A stretch of 64,000 bases of DNA from CAZZKJ01 sp964654695 (GCA_964654695.1 CAZZKJ010000001.1:1-64000), one strand, 5' to 3'; numbered from the stretch's first letter, positions 10,827-20,384 are shown. Notes: generated by a model from the sequence alone, not told the origin. Numbers and translations: made by a program.

Positions 10827-12197
10827 TCAAAGCAGATCCTTTCTTATCTCGCGAAGCTCGGATTTCAATGCGACATCGCGCTCTGACAATTCGGATATCT
10901 TCTGGCAGGCGTGGATGACGGTTGTGTGGTCCCTACCTCCGAAGCGCTGCCCTATCTGTGTGAGAGAACAATTGGTGAGATTCCGCGCGAGAAAAATGGC
11001 AACCTGTCTGGGAAATGCGTACTTTGCAGTTCTGATTTTGGATTTCATGGCTTCAACCGGGACGCGGTAATGTTGGGCGGTCACCTTCTGAATTGTTGCG
11101 ATATTGATTTTCTTTTTGGAGTTCTTTATGAAGTCTTTTAAAACTTCCTTCGCCGTTTCGAGGTCGACGTCTTTTTTGTATACACTTGCATGCACGAGGA
11201 GTTTGACAAGGCTTCCCTCGAGTTCGCGGATGTTGCTCTTAACGCTGTCGGCGATAAGCGCGAGTACGTCGTCGGGAATGAAAACACCGTCCTTCTCAAC
11301 CTTTTTCCTCAATATGGCCAGGCGGGTTTCATAATCCGGAGGCTGGATATCAGTAATGAGGCCCCACTCGAATCTGGAAACGAGGCGTTCCTCGAGGGTT
11401 GGAATCTCTTTCGGAGGCCGGTCGCTGGTTACAACAATTTGTTTGCGCGACCCGTGCAGCGAGTTAAACGTGTGAAAGAATTCTTCCTGAGTGCTCTCCT
11501 TTCCAGCGAGAAACTGTACGTCGTCGATTAACAGGATATCGACGCTGCGGTACTTCTCTCTGAATTCGTGGCTGTTTCCCAGGCGGATGGCCGTGATCAA
11601 TTCGTTCATGAATGTTTCCGCAGAGCTGTAGTGCACCTTGAGCCCGCAGTTCTCTTCGAGAACGAAATGCCCTATGGCCTGCATCAGGTGGGTTTTCCCC
11701 AAACCAACACCGCCGTATATGAAAAGCGGGTTGTAGACGACGGCCGGTTTTTCCGAAGCAGCCAGGCACGCGGCGTAGGTCATGCGACTGTTGCTTCCCA
11801 CTACGAATTCGTCGAATGTGTATTTCGGGTTGAGCTGATCGCCGTCATAAACGGTTTTTCTTTTTGACGGCTGAAAAGACTGCGGAACCGCCAGGCTTAC
11901 TCTTCTCGACAACAGTTCGTTGGTCGAGTCGTTGCTGTTGGTAAACTTGACGGCCGGCTCGAACCCGAGAACCTGCCTGAAGGTGTATGTTATGTTGTCG
12001 CGGTGATGTTCGGTGACCCAGTCCATGAAAAATTTGCTGGGACATTCGATAATGATGTGCCGCCCGTTTATTGAAACGATTCGCATGGGCTTGAACCAGG
12101 TTTCGATGGTCTGCTTGTTGACCATCGTGCTTATGTTCGTAAGAAAATCGGACCAGACACGCTTCCTTTCCTGGGCATCCGGGCAAGATGTAGACAT
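10827..12197 (-). CDS. dnaA: Chromosomal replication initiator DnaA
   Basis: 456 aa from ATG 12195-12197, which has AAAGG upstream and gives MSTSCPDAQERKRVW; the frame runs 30 codons further upstream but that extension has no conserved sequence. Domain I (VWSDFLTNISTMVNKQTIETWF) is followed by a short linker and the AAA+ domain, with Walker A GVGLGKT at ~163-169 and Walker B LLIDD at ~222-226. Domain IV carries the DNA-binding signature GGRDHTTVIHAC near 420-431. It binds DnaA boxes and opens oriC. Perfect and near-perfect DnaA boxes lie just upstream, suggesting both origin function and autoregulation. Confidence 0.97.
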   Translation of the reverse strand: MSTSCPDAQERKRVWSDFLTNISTMVNKQTIETWFKPMRIVSINGRHIIIECPSKFFMDWVTEHHRDNITYTFRQVLGFEPAVKFTNSNDSTNELLSRRVSLAVPQSFQPSKRKTVYDGDQLNPKYTFDEFVVGSNSRMTYAACLAASEKPAVVYNPLFIYGGVGLGKTHLMQAIGHFVLEENCGLKVHYSSAETFMNELITAIRLGNSHEFREKYRSVDILLIDDVQFLAGKESTQEEFFHTFNSLHGSRKQIVVTSDRPPKEIPTLEERLVSRFEWGLITDIQPPDYETRLAILRKKVEKDGVFIPDDVLALIADSVKSNIRELEGSLVKLLVHASVYKKDVDLETAKEVLKDFIKNSKKKINIATIQKVTAQHYRVPVEAMKSKIRTAKYAFPRQVAIFLARNLTNCSLTQIGQRFGGRDHTTVIHACQKISELSERDVALKSELREIRKDLL

Positions 12198-12894
12198 GCG
12201 AGCTACCTTTCTTATTATTTTTGTCCGAGCGCAAAACCAAAAAAACCGCCGAACTCCTGCCCCCGGGCTTTTCCGAAACGAATCCATATAGGCGCCAAAA
12301 ATCCGGACGCCGCCGGCTCCCCCGGTCTTTAAAAAACAACACTTTACAGCTTATCCACAAATGTGGACAACAGCGCAAGTCGATGTAAGAGTGTGGGTTG
12401 GGCGGCGAGTAAGCGCGTTTTGAGAAAAGTTGTCCACAGCGGGCTCCTGAACAGAACAATTGCCATTAGGGAAAAAACGAAAGAAGAAATACTCATAAAG
12501 ACAGGCATGAAACTATCAAAAACGGGCCCCACTGTTCAAGTCCAAAAAAAAGTTATTAACAGAAACGAGAAAACCAAAACCGCCGCAACAAGATAGTGTC
12601 GAAAAAACCGTGGATTACTTTTTTCCTCAAGGGCATTTCTCGTCTTGACATTGGAGGCCGGGTAATATAGTTTTAACCTCTTAGATAGCATATGATGCCG
12701 GTTTGCATCCTCTGTATATCGAAAATCTAATTTAATCATGGTTTCATAAATAATAATAGCGGGGAAACGAATCCGGGCCTAAGAAGAACTCGCAAATAAG
12801 CGCCCCGACGCCGACTGGAACAATACTCTTTAACAAGTTTCCATATACCTTTCCTCGTTGAAGTATCCAAGGGTGCTTCTTTAAAGGAGCTGCT
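12198..12894. other. oriC: Probable replication origin (oriC) between dnaA and rpmH
   Basis: This 697-bp gene-free gap is where coding strand switches: dnaA to the left is on minus, rpmH onward on plus. It holds a perfect DnaA box TTATCCACA at 12351-12359, an inverted one-mismatch box at 12362-12370 (TTGTCCACA on the minus strand), another TTGTCCACA at 12430-12438 and a weaker TAATCCACG (minus) at 12609-12617. A purine-rich/A-rich segment with GTTATTAACAG follows at about 12470-12570. Short open frames here show no protein-like composition. Origin function is inferred from gene order, strand switch and boxes. Confidence 0.75.
12645..12671 (+). promoter_or_regulatory. Candidate promoter of the rpmH-rnpA-yidC cluster
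   Basis: A perfect -35 TTGACA (12645-12650) and a -10 TATAGT (12666-12671) are separated by only 15 bp, shorter than ideal. It lies 220 bp upstream of rpmH, so a long leader would result. Confidence 0.4.
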
Positions 12895-13035
12895 ATGAAA
12901 AGAACATTTCAACCCAGGAATATCAAACGGCTGCGCGACCACGGTTTCAGAAAAAGAATGAGCACCAAGGCCGGTCGGCTCATCCTGAAACGCAGGCGCA
13001 AGAAAGGCCGCAAAAGTCTTACGGTTTCGTCCTGA
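12895..13035 (+). CDS. rpmH: Large ribosomal subunit protein bL34
   Basis: 46 aa, starting [19 protein letters not shown], with the conserved [20 protein letters not shown] core and a short SLTVSS tail. The protein is extremely basic and of normal L34 length. AAAGGAGC lies 5 nt before ATG 12895-12897. It is the first plus-strand gene beyond oriC and is followed 49 bp later by rnpA, the conserved order. Confidence 0.96.
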   Translation: MKRTFQPRNIKRLRDHGFRKRMSTKAGRLILKRRRKKGRKSLTVSS

Positions 13036-13084
13036 CCATATCCGTGAGGCGATCTACCGCCGTTCTTCCGCGGGAGCTTGTGAA

Positions 13085-13420
13085 GTGGAAACCCTTCAAG
13101 GAAGCTGGCAGTTCAACCGCGTTTATGAGCGGGGCAAAAAGATCGTAAGCGATAACGTTATCGTTTTCTACCTCTGCGACGAGGCAATTACAAAGGGCAC
13201 GCAGTTTGGTTTTGTTGCCAGCAAAAAGGTGGGAAACGCCGTCAAAAGAAACCGGGCCAAGAGGCTAATGCGCGAAGCCGCCCGGTCGCTGGAGCATTAC
13301 ATAGCGTGCGAAGATTTATGGATTGTGCTCGTCGCGAGAAGAGGAATACCGGCGCTCAGCAGCGAAGAAGTCGAGAAAGACCTGCGGCGCAAACTGACGG
13401 AAGCGGGCCTCATTAAATAA
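13085..13420 (+). CDS. rnpA: Ribonuclease P protein component
   Basis: 111 aa from GTG 13085, which has GGGAG 8 nt upstream. The RNR signature [19 protein letters not shown] lies near residues 49-67, preceded by FGFVASKK and followed by [11 protein letters not shown]. It assists the RnpB ribozyme in cutting 5' leaders from tRNA precursors. The N-terminus ([18 protein letters not shown]) lacks the usual basic segment with an LPR/SERL motif; a different frame just upstream does encode LPRELVK, so either the start region is divergent or an indel shifted the frame. It sits between rpmH and yidD as in most bacteria. Confidence 0.9.
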   Translation: METLQGSWQFNRVYERGKKIVSDNVIVFYLCDEAITKGTQFGFVASKKVGNAVKRNRAKRLMREAARSLEHYIACEDLWIVLVARRGIPALSSEEVEKDLRRKLTEAGLIK

Positions 13421-13427
13421 AAAGAGA

Positions 13428-13655
13428 TTGAATTACATGAGCATTGGGCAAAAATTACCATCGGCAGCTATCAGGCTGTACCAAAAATTGATTTCCCCTT
13501 TCCTTCCACCGCGCTGCCGATTCCACCCCAGCTGTTCGGAATATGCCGTTCGGGCCGTGGAGAAGCACGGCGCCTGGAAAGGCGGCGCATACAGTTTTCT
13601 CAGGCTCGTAAAGTGTCATCCCTGGCATCCGGGCGGAGAGGATCCGGTGCCGTAG
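13428..13655 (+). CDS. yidD: Membrane protein insertion efficiency factor YidD
   Basis: 75 aa from TTG 13428, or 72 aa from ATG 13437; AAAGAGA precedes both. The sequence has [20 protein letters not shown], then [19 protein letters not shown] and the [17 protein letters not shown] end, all diagnostic of YidD. It is a small amphipathic membrane-associated protein thought to help YidC-dependent insertion. It lies 7 bp after rnpA and 28 bp before yidC. Confidence 0.95.
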   Translation: MNYMSIGQKLPSAAIRLYQKLISPFLPPRCRFHPSCSEYAVRAVEKHGAWKGGAYSFLRLVKCHPWHPGGEDPVP

Positions 13656-13683
13656 TGCTTGTCGGTGAACCGGGATTGGTATT

Positions 13684-15528
13684 ATGAACAATATGGACAG
13701 AAGATCCTTTTTGGCTTTTATACTATCGATGATGCTCTTCGCCGGTTTTTACTGGTATTACGCCCCCAGGGTGTCAAAGCGGCAAAAACTGGCAAAAAAA
13801 GAAGCAGCCGTGGAACAAGCGGCCGATTCGGCAGCGGCCGGGCGTCCCCCCGTGAACACCGCTTCCACCCCTGTCCCGCAGCCGCCACCGCGCGATTCGT
13901 CAGGGGGCGGCCTCACCGGTATTCTTCCCGCCGCAGACGCGGGGAAAGCCGAGGTCATAATCATCGATACGCCTCTCTACCGCGCTGAAATCTCGACGGC
14001 CGGCGCGGAGATTGTCACGTTCGAACTCAAAAAATATCTAACCGACGGAAAACCGGTAGAACTGCTGGTCCACATGCCCGATTCGTCTATTGGCCCCAAA
14101 GGCATTGGCGACATGGAGCTTATCGGCAAGACCTCTTCGCTTCCCCTGTCGGGGGTTCTTTTCGATGCCTTTTTGCCGGGGTATTCGGAAGCCCTGGCCG
14201 GCGGTACCGAAATCGCCCTCGACGAGAACAAACCGGAAGGTTCGCTGGTCATGCGCGCGCGTGCGGCAAACGGCGCGCTGATGGAACGGTCATTCAGTTT
14301 CCGCGCCGACAGCTATGTTTTCGAAACCGGCATATCGTATAATCCCGCGGATTTTCCATTTGCGGAAAAAATATCGTGGGGTATGGGAAGAGGCCTTCTG
14401 CCCACTGAAAAAAATATAAGAGACGACTTTATGAACTTCCAAGGCTCGGCCAGACTCGGCGAAACCATCTCCCGCGTCAAGCCCAAGAACTTTTCCAAAA
14501 CGAAAACCAAAAGCCACGCCGGAACTCTGGGGTGGATCACCCTTCAAACCAAGTATTTTACCGCCTGCATGATACCTCCGGTGCCGGTGGTGGACGCTGA
14601 ATACGAATTCAGAGGCGACAAGGGAAGCAATTACATAACCGGCCGAATGAAACTGCCCGCTCCGGCCGGCAGGGACCGTGTAAGACAGAACATAGCCGTT
14701 TATATAGGCCCGCTGGATTTCAAGAGGCTCAAAGCCCTGGATGCCGGTCTGGAAAAGAATATCAACATGGGCTACAAGTTCATAAGGCCCGTAAGCTGGC
14801 TGATTTTGTGGAGCTTGATAGCCCTGTACAAAGTTATTCCCAACTACGGGATTGTAATTATTATTCTGTCGGTTTTTACAAAGATTCTTTTCTACCGGTT
14901 GACGCATAAAAGCTTCAAGTCGATGAAGGAAATGCAGAATCTCCAACCGAAGCTGCAGGCCTTAAAGGAAAAATATAAAGACGACAAACAGAAGATCAGC
15001 GCCGAGACAATGAAGATGTACAAAGAGCACGGGGTCAACCCGTTGGGGGGGTGTCTGCCGATGCTGCTGCAGGCCCCGGTATTCATCGCGCTCTTTAGCG
15101 TATTAAAATTCACCATCGAAGTGCGCGGAGCGCATTTCATGCTCTGGATACGGGATCTTTCCCAGCAGGACGTGCTGGCGACCCTCCCGGTAGCGCTGCC
15201 GGCCATCGGCAGCGAGGTCAGCCTTCTTCCTATTTTGATGGGCGTCGCTATGCTGGTCCAAACCAAAATAGGAGGTTCGATAACGGGAAGCTCGCCGGGC
15301 GCGTCACAATCCAAGGCATTTTCATACATGATGCCGGTTGTGTTCACGTTCATTTTTTACAAAATGCCGTCCGGACTGGTTTTATACTGGTTTGTAAATA
15401 ATATTCTGTCGATCGCCCAGCAGTATTATATTAATAAGGACACCGGAGAAGAAAAAACCGATAACATGGGGAAAAAAGAGCCCGGCAAAAAATCCGGCAA
15501 ATCTCCGGTAAAAAGAAAAGAAAGGTGA
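13684..15528 (+). CDS. yidC: Membrane protein insertase YidC
   Basis: 614 aa. The N-terminal helix (SFLAFILSMMLFAGFYWYY, ~6-24) is followed by a low-complexity linker and the large periplasmic beta-supersandwich domain found in Gram-negative YidC. The conserved insertase domain begins near residue 360 (WLILWSLIALYKVIPNYG) and contains GGCLPMLLQAPVFIALFSVL and a final MPSGLVLYWFVNNILSIAQQ. The C-terminus is basic (KKEPGKKSGKSPVKRKER), suited to ribosome contact. It inserts and folds inner-membrane proteins, alone or with SecYEG. The gene is followed 7 bp later by khpB. Confidence 0.96.
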   Translation: MNNMDRRSFLAFILSMMLFAGFYWYYAPRVSKRQKLAKKEAAVEQAADSAAAGRPPVNTASTPVPQPPPRDSSGGGLTGILPAADAGKAEVIIIDTPLYRAEISTAGAEIVTFELKKYLTDGKPVELLVHMPDSSIGPKGIGDMELIGKTSSLPLSGVLFDAFLPGYSEALAGGTEIALDENKPEGSLVMRARAANGALMERSFSFRADSYVFETGISYNPADFPFAEKISWGMGRGLLPTEKNIRDDFMNFQGSARLGETISRVKPKNFSKTKTKSHAGTLGWITLQTKYFTACMIPPVPVVDAEYEFRGDKGSNYITGRMKLPAPAGRDRVRQNIAVYIGPLDFKRLKALDAGLEKNINMGYKFIRPVSWLILWSLIALYKVIPNYGIVIIILSVFTKILFYRLTHKSFKSMKEMQNLQPKLQALKEKYKDDKQKISAETMKMYKEHGVNPLGGCLPMLLQAPVFIALFSVLKFTIEVRGAHFMLWIRDLSQQDVLATLPVALPAIGSEVSLLPILMGVAMLVQTKIGGSITGSSPGASQSKAFSYMMPVVFTFIFYKMPSGLVLYWFVNNILSIAQQYYINKDTGEEKTDNMGKKEPGKKSGKSPVKRKER

Positions 15529-15535
15529 TACATCC

Positions 15536-16213
15536 ATGGCCAATTCCATTGAAACAACCGGCAAAACCATCGAACAGGCTCTTGATAAAGCACTTAAAGA
15601 ACTCAAGGCAAAACCTGAAGATGTGGATATAGAGATTCTGCCCGATTCGAACAAAGGATTTCTGGGATTGTTCGGATCGAAATCCGTGGCAATACGGGTA
15701 TCGCTTCGCGGTACCGGGGCGAAGCAGGATTCGATGGAAATTTTGAAAGAAATTATCAACAAAACGCTGTCCCTGATGGGCGTCGATTACAAACTGTCAT
15801 TCGAAGATGTCCCCGATACGACGTTCGTCAACATAGAGTCCACGGGACTCGACGGGCTCCTGATCGGCAGGCGGGGTGAAACCCTGGCTTCGCTCCAGCA
15901 CGTGATCAACCGCGTGTTCACCAGCCGGACCGGCGAACACAGCAAGGTAACGGTCGATGTGGGGGGATATGTACGCCGCAAGCACCGGCTGCTCGTGGAA
16001 AAGGCCAGGAAAATCGCCGAAAAGGTAAGGGAGACGGGGAAAGAACTGGATTTTGAGCCCTTGAAAGCCGCCGAACGCAGGATAATCCATCTGGCCGTAT
16101 CGGATATCGATAACGTAACGACCTACACTATTGGCGACGGTCTGCTGCGAAAAGTCGTTGTGACGCCTAAGACGCCCGACACCGCGGACAGCGCCACCGG
16201 CGCCGATCAATAA
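15536..16213 (+). CDS. khpB: RNA-binding protein KhpB (Jag/EloR)
   Basis: 225 aa with all three domains: the Jag-N domain (IETTGKTIEQALDKALKEL and FLGLFGSKSVAIRV), a KH domain with the GLLIGRRGETLASLQHVINR loop near 105-124, and an R3H domain (FEPLKAAERRIIHLAV). In Firmicutes the KhpA/KhpB pair binds RNA and influences cell elongation; the function in Gram-negative relatives is less known. AAAGGTGATA precedes ATG 15536. Its place between yidC and mnmE is conserved. Confidence 0.93.
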   Translation: MANSIETTGKTIEQALDKALKELKAKPEDVDIEILPDSNKGFLGLFGSKSVAIRVSLRGTGAKQDSMEILKEIINKTLSLMGVDYKLSFEDVPDTTFVNIESTGLDGLLIGRRGETLASLQHVINRVFTSRTGEHSKVTVDVGGYVRRKHRLLVEKARKIAEKVRETGKELDFEPLKAAERRIIHLAVSDIDNVTTYTIGDGLLRKVVVTPKTPDTADSATGADQ

Positions 16214-16230
16214 ATGCGGCTCCTCATGCG

Positions 16231-17628
16231 ATGGAAAGATTTGGATATACTATCGCCGCTCTATCCACCCCGCCGGGTGAATCCGGCATAGCCGTAATCC
16301 GCCTGTCGGGACATGAAGCATTCCCAATTCTTCTAAAAACATTCGTGCCGGCCGCCGGGCGCAAGCTCGAACCGCGGTCGATCGAACACAGACGTGTTTA
16401 CGTGGGCGACATCACCGCTCCTAACGGCGAGGTGCTGGACCGGGTTGTCGTCAGCACAATGCGCGGCCCGGATTCTTATACGGGTGAAGACGTTGTCGAA
16501 ATCAGCTCACACGGCAGCATGCCGGTTGCCGGAGCGATACTCGATCTGCTGTACACAAGCGGGGCGGCCGAAGCGGAGGCCGGCGAGTTTACGAAAAGAG
16601 CGTTTCTAAACGGCAAAATGGATTTGATTCAAGCCGAAGCGGTATGCGATTTGATCCACGCCAGGAGCGAACTTCAAAGAAAAGTTGCGGCAGAACAGAT
16701 GTCGGGTACATTATCTTTGCAAATCAATTCGCTCGCCGGAGAAATGCTCGACTTGCTCGGGAACATAGAAGCCGGTATTGATTTCATCGAAGAAGATATA
16801 GAGCATCTTGACAAATCAAAAGGGGCGGAGCTTCTCAAAGAGCATATTTCCAGATTAGAGGGCCTGATGGAAGGATCCGAGTTCAGTCGGCCATTCAGGG
16901 ATGGCTGCCGGCTCGCGCTTACCGGCCCCGCCAATTCGGGTAAAAGCAGTATTTTCAATAAGCTGCTAGGCGAAAACCGGGCGATAGTAACCGAAATACC
17001 CGGAACAACACGGGATGTACTAAGAGAGTACCTGGTTATAGATGGTCTGGTGTTTATTTGCCATGATACGGCGGGTCACAGAGACGGCTCGAAAGATAAA
17101 ATTGAATCGATAGGTGCGGATAAGGCCGCATCCGCAGCCGGCAGTGCCGACATAATCATGTATGTTCACGACTCGTCCCTGCCGATTTCAAAGGACGAGG
17201 GCGCGGTGATCGAGAGCTTGGATTCTAAGCGCACGCTTTTGGTTTTAAACAAAATAGACCTGCGCCCATCCGTGGATGGCGGGTATTTGAGCGAAAGGCT
17301 TTCTGCATACAAATGTATGCAAATGTCCGCCTTGACCGGCGAAGGCCTGGATCGGCTCAAATCCTGTCTTCTCGATATTGCCGGCAGGGATTATATAAAC
17401 CGAATATCGAAAGAAAGAATTGTACTAAACTCACGGTTGATAAGCCTTTTGCGGCGCGCCCAGAGGAGCTGTTCGAGTGCAAAGGAACTTATGGAATCCG
17501 GCGAATCGCTGGAAATACTAGCTGTTGAGGTTGGCGACGCCCTGGCCTGTTATGAAGAAGCCACAGGACGAAAGTACACAGAAAGCCTTCTGGATAATAT
17601 TTTTTCGCGGTTTTGTATTGGAAAGTAA
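16231..17628 (+). CDS. mnmE: tRNA modification GTPase MnmE
   Basis: 465 aa. The N-terminal folate-binding domain (YTIAALSTPPGESGIAVIRL) is followed by the helical domain and an inserted G domain with P-loop GPANSGKSS at 232-240, TTRD, a DTAGHR switch II and an NKID specificity motif. The protein ends FCIGK, providing the catalytic Cys of the CxGK motif. With MnmG it builds the carboxymethylaminomethyl group at U34 of certain tRNAs. The P-loop Ala-Asn-Ser is a small departure from the common xPNxGKS. mnmG starts 36 bp downstream. Confidence 0.95.
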   Translation: MERFGYTIAALSTPPGESGIAVIRLSGHEAFPILLKTFVPAAGRKLEPRSIEHRRVYVGDITAPNGEVLDRVVVSTMRGPDSYTGEDVVEISSHGSMPVAGAILDLLYTSGAAEAEAGEFTKRAFLNGKMDLIQAEAVCDLIHARSELQRKVAAEQMSGTLSLQINSLAGEMLDLLGNIEAGIDFIEEDIEHLDKSKGAELLKEHISRLEGLMEGSEFSRPFRDGCRLALTGPANSGKSSIFNKLLGENRAIVTEIPGTTRDVLREYLVIDGLVFICHDTAGHRDGSKDKIESIGADKAASAAGSADIIMYVHDSSLPISKDEGAVIESLDSKRTLLVLNKIDLRPSVDGGYLSERLSAYKCMQMSALTGEGLDRLKSCLLDIAGRDYINRISKERIVLNSRLISLLRRAQRSCSSAKELMESGESLEILAVEVGDALACYEEATGRKYTESLLDNIFSRFCIGK

Positions 17629-17664
17629 CAAACAAAAGCTTGTGACCGGAAGATTCATGATAAA

Positions 17665-19569
17665 ATGGCAGAATCATACGACATAATTGTTATCGGCGGA
17701 GGCCACGCGGGGTGCGAGGCAGCTGCGGTCTGTGCCCGCAAAGGGTTGCGTACGTTGATGTTGACGATGCAGAGGTCCCGGATCGCTCATACCCCCTGTA
17801 ACCCTGCGGTCGGCGGATTGGCCAAGGGCCATCTCGTAAAAGAAATAGATGCTCTGGGTGGGCAGATGGCTTATATAACCGATGTCGCGGGTATACAATT
17901 CAGGATGTTGAACCGCGGAAAAGGTCCCGCCGTGTGGTCGCCGCGGGCCCAGGTCGATAAGGATCTGTATCATAGGGCAATGATCGCAACCCTGTCGGAA
18001 TTAGATCATTTGACAATCATCGAAGCGGAAGTGAAAACCATATCAATAGATCATAATAAGTTCAAAGGCGTCGAGCTCGGTTGTGGAGGTGTCGTTTACG
18101 CATCAAAATGTATCATTACGGCCGGTACATTTATGCGCGGCCTGCTTCATGTTGGAGATAAAAAGACCCGCGGCGGCCGCGAAGGGGACCCGGCATCTGC
18201 CGGTTTGTCCGAGTCCATGGAAGCACACGGTTTCAGATTAGGCAGGTTGAAAACCGGAACTCCGCCCAGGGTTTTCGCTAAGTCATTGAATTTTGATAAA
18301 ATGCGGCCGCAACCGGGGGATGCCGATCCCGTGCCGTTTTCATGGCGCACGGGCGCCATCGAACAGACTCAAATCGACTGCCATCTAACGAGTACGAATG
18401 AACGAAGTCACGATATTTTGAGAAATAACCTCCACAGGTCCCCTATGTATTCGGGTGAAATAAAAGGAATTGGACCTCGATACTGCCCTTCGATCGAGGA
18501 CAAGGTGGTCAGGTTCGCCGCCAGGACGGGTCATCAGATTTTCATCGAACCCGAAGGACGCTATCACCCGGAGGTTTATGTTAACGGCATGTCTACGAGC
18601 ATGCCTGTGGATGTGCAGATCGATGTACTGCATACCGTTCCGGGTATGGAAGACGCGATCCTGGCACGGCCGGGGTACGCGGTCGAGTATGATTATTTTC
18701 CACCGGACCAGATCGGCCGAACGCTCGAGTCCAATGAAGTGAACGGTTTATACTTCGCGGGCCAGGTGAATGGGACTTCGGGTTATGAAGAAGCCGCCGC
18801 CCAGGGTTTCATGGCCGGGATCAACGCCGTATTATCGTTCAGTTGTGAAAAACCGCTTATTCTCGGCCGGGATGAGGCCTATATAGGTGTTCTTATCGAT
18901 GATCTGACCACAAAAGAGATAGACGAGCCTTATAGAATGTTCACTTCTCGCGCGGAATTCAGGCTCCTGCTCCGTCAGGATAATGCCCTCGACCGGCTGA
19001 TGCATCACGGAGCGGCCCTGGGGCTGGTGCCGGGCAAAGCCTTGGAAGCGGTTGAAAGAAAATCAAATGAAACGAAAAATCTCGTCGAAGCTTTAGAGAA
19101 ATGCGTATTTCCGTCGATCATTGGCAACGAGCTTTTCGCATCGATGGGACTGGACCCGGTGGACAAACCATCGACGATGGCGCAGGTGCTTAAAAGACCT
19201 CAAGTCCATATGGAACATATCGTTAAGCTGCTCAACAATATGTCCCGGGTCGATCGCGGAGTGGCGGCAGCCGTGGAATATAAGATCAAATACTCCGGTT
19301 ATATCGAAAAGCAGGATCGGCAGATCAATCAGATGCGCGGCCTCGAAAGACGCGTTTTGCCCACGAATTTTCCTTATGCCGATATCCCCGGTCTGTCCAC
19401 CGAAGCCAGGCTGAAGCTTTCGGCCAAAAAGCCGGAAACAATGGGCCAGGCATCCAGGATTGCGGGTGTCAGGGCGGCTGATCTGTCGATACTGGCCGTC
19501 CATATCGAAAAACTGTCTGCAAGTCGGCAGTCCCCAGGAAAGCAAAATGCCCAGAAAAATATCGGATGA
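17665..19569 (+). CDS. mnmG: tRNA uridine-5-carboxymethylaminomethyl modification enzyme MnmG
   Basis: 634 aa FAD-dependent enzyme. The N-terminal dinucleotide fold has IVIGGGHAGCEAA at 9-20, followed by TCNPAVGGLAKGHLVKEIDALGG-like sequence with the conserved Cys. The middle has GLKTGTPPR-type and GYEEAAAQG FAD-contact motifs, and the C-terminal helical domain (IPGLSTEARLKLS, GQASRIAGVRAADLSIL) binds MnmE. It is the partner of MnmE in U34 modification. The end of the frame overlaps the start of rsmG by 23 bp, so the three genes are likely co-translated. Confidence 0.96.
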   Translation: MAESYDIIVIGGGHAGCEAAAVCARKGLRTLMLTMQRSRIAHTPCNPAVGGLAKGHLVKEIDALGGQMAYITDVAGIQFRMLNRGKGPAVWSPRAQVDKDLYHRAMIATLSELDHLTIIEAEVKTISIDHNKFKGVELGCGGVVYASKCIITAGTFMRGLLHVGDKKTRGGREGDPASAGLSESMEAHGFRLGRLKTGTPPRVFAKSLNFDKMRPQPGDADPVPFSWRTGAIEQTQIDCHLTSTNERSHDILRNNLHRSPMYSGEIKGIGPRYCPSIEDKVVRFAARTGHQIFIEPEGRYHPEVYVNGMSTSMPVDVQIDVLHTVPGMEDAILARPGYAVEYDYFPPDQIGRTLESNEVNGLYFAGQVNGTSGYEEAAAQGFMAGINAVLSFSCEKPLILGRDEAYIGVLIDDLTTKEIDEPYRMFTSRAEFRLLLRQDNALDRLMHHGAALGLVPGKALEAVERKSNETKNLVEALEKCVFPSIIGNELFASMGLDPVDKPSTMAQVLKRPQVHMEHIVKLLNNMSRVDRGVAAAVEYKIKYSGYIEKQDRQINQMRGLERRVLPTNFPYADIPGLSTEARLKLSAKKPETMGQASRIAGVRAADLSILAVHIEKLSASRQSPGKQNAQKNIG

Positions 19570-20218
19570 TGCGGACCGGATCATTGGCTCCGTAGACAAT
19601 ATCGGCATCTCTATGGATAAAAAGATGCTCGGAATATTTCTGTGCGAACTCCTCGAATGGAACGGGCGTATCGGTCTTGTCTCCAGAAAAAACACCAGTT
19701 CGGTCGTAACAGATTTGATAGGGGTCAGTGCCGCTATGTGGGACTTTCACATGAAAAATAACAAATTAGCGAGAAAAGCAAAGCTCTTCAGGGTGGTTGA
19801 TATCGGATCGGGCGGTGGGTTTCCAGGAATGATATGGAAATTTATAGATCCGGGACTGGATGTTACTTTTATAGAGCGCAGGGAACGCAAGGCCTTCTTT
19901 ATTGAGAAAACGCTTGCGCTTTTGGGTGTTAAAGGCGCCCGTGTCCTTGCCTCCGATGCAGCCATCGTCTCCAGGGAAGAGCCCTGGCGGGGGCAATTCG
20001 ACACGGCAATCATGCTTGCGGTGGCCCCTCCTGAAAACATGGCCAAAGCCCTGGAACGATTGATTTCTCCGACTGGAGCATTTTGTACTATGAGAGGAAG
20101 TAATGAGAAGAAGCATCCAGATATTATAGGCAGATCTCTTTGCCTGCAGAATGCCGAGGCGTCGGATCGGGGCACTTTACTTCTATATAAAAAAACCGGC
20201 CCGGCGTCTTCTGATTAA
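19547..20218 (+). CDS. rsmG: 16S rRNA (guanine-N7)-methyltransferase RsmG
   Basis: 223 aa from ATG 19547, chosen because AGGAA lies 7 nt upstream; longer starts lie inside mnmG and add unrelated residues. It shows the RsmG helical N-terminus (LGIFLCELLEWNGRIGLVS), the SAM motif VVDIGSGGGFPGMIW near 82-96 and a following FIERRERKAFF acidic strand. It methylates N7 of G527 in 16S rRNA near the streptomycin site. The gene ends the conserved mnmE-mnmG-rsmG run; parAB normally follows directly, but a lipoprotein gene intervenes here. Confidence 0.92.
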   Translation: MPRKISDDADRIIGSVDNIGISMDKKMLGIFLCELLEWNGRIGLVSRKNTSSVVTDLIGVSAAMWDFHMKNNKLARKAKLFRVVDIGSGGGFPGMIWKFIDPGLDVTFIERRERKAFFIEKTLALLGVKGARVLASDAAIVSREEPWRGQFDTAIMLAVAPPENMAKALERLISPTGAFCTMRGSNEKKHPDIIGRSLCLQNAEASDRGTLLLYKKTGPASSD

Positions 20219-20249
20219 GTTTTTTTACTGCAGTCGTGTAACTCGTTGT

Positions 20250-20265
20250 ATTTTCATGTGAAACT
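20250..20265. promoter_or_regulatory. Weak parS-like centromere site
   Basis: ATTTTCATGTGAAACT matches the parS consensus TGTTTCACGTGAAACA at 12 of 16 positions, with the GTGAAAC half intact. It lies 1.46 kb upstream of parA, within the range where ParB sites cluster. Four mismatches make this tentative. Confidence 0.3.
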
Positions 20266-20384
20266 GGCTCGCCCTCTGAAATTCCCCCGAACCAAGAAAC
20301 CGCTTGATTTTTTTAGATAAAACGACATAGTCTCTCTAACAACGACACAACCCCACGTTTTCAAAAAAAGAAGGGGGAAGTTCG

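Noticed and set aside
12198..12287. Thirty-residue N-terminal extension of DnaA
   Set aside because: Arg/Phe-rich and unlike any DnaA start; ATG 12195-12197 has a proper Shine-Dalgarno.
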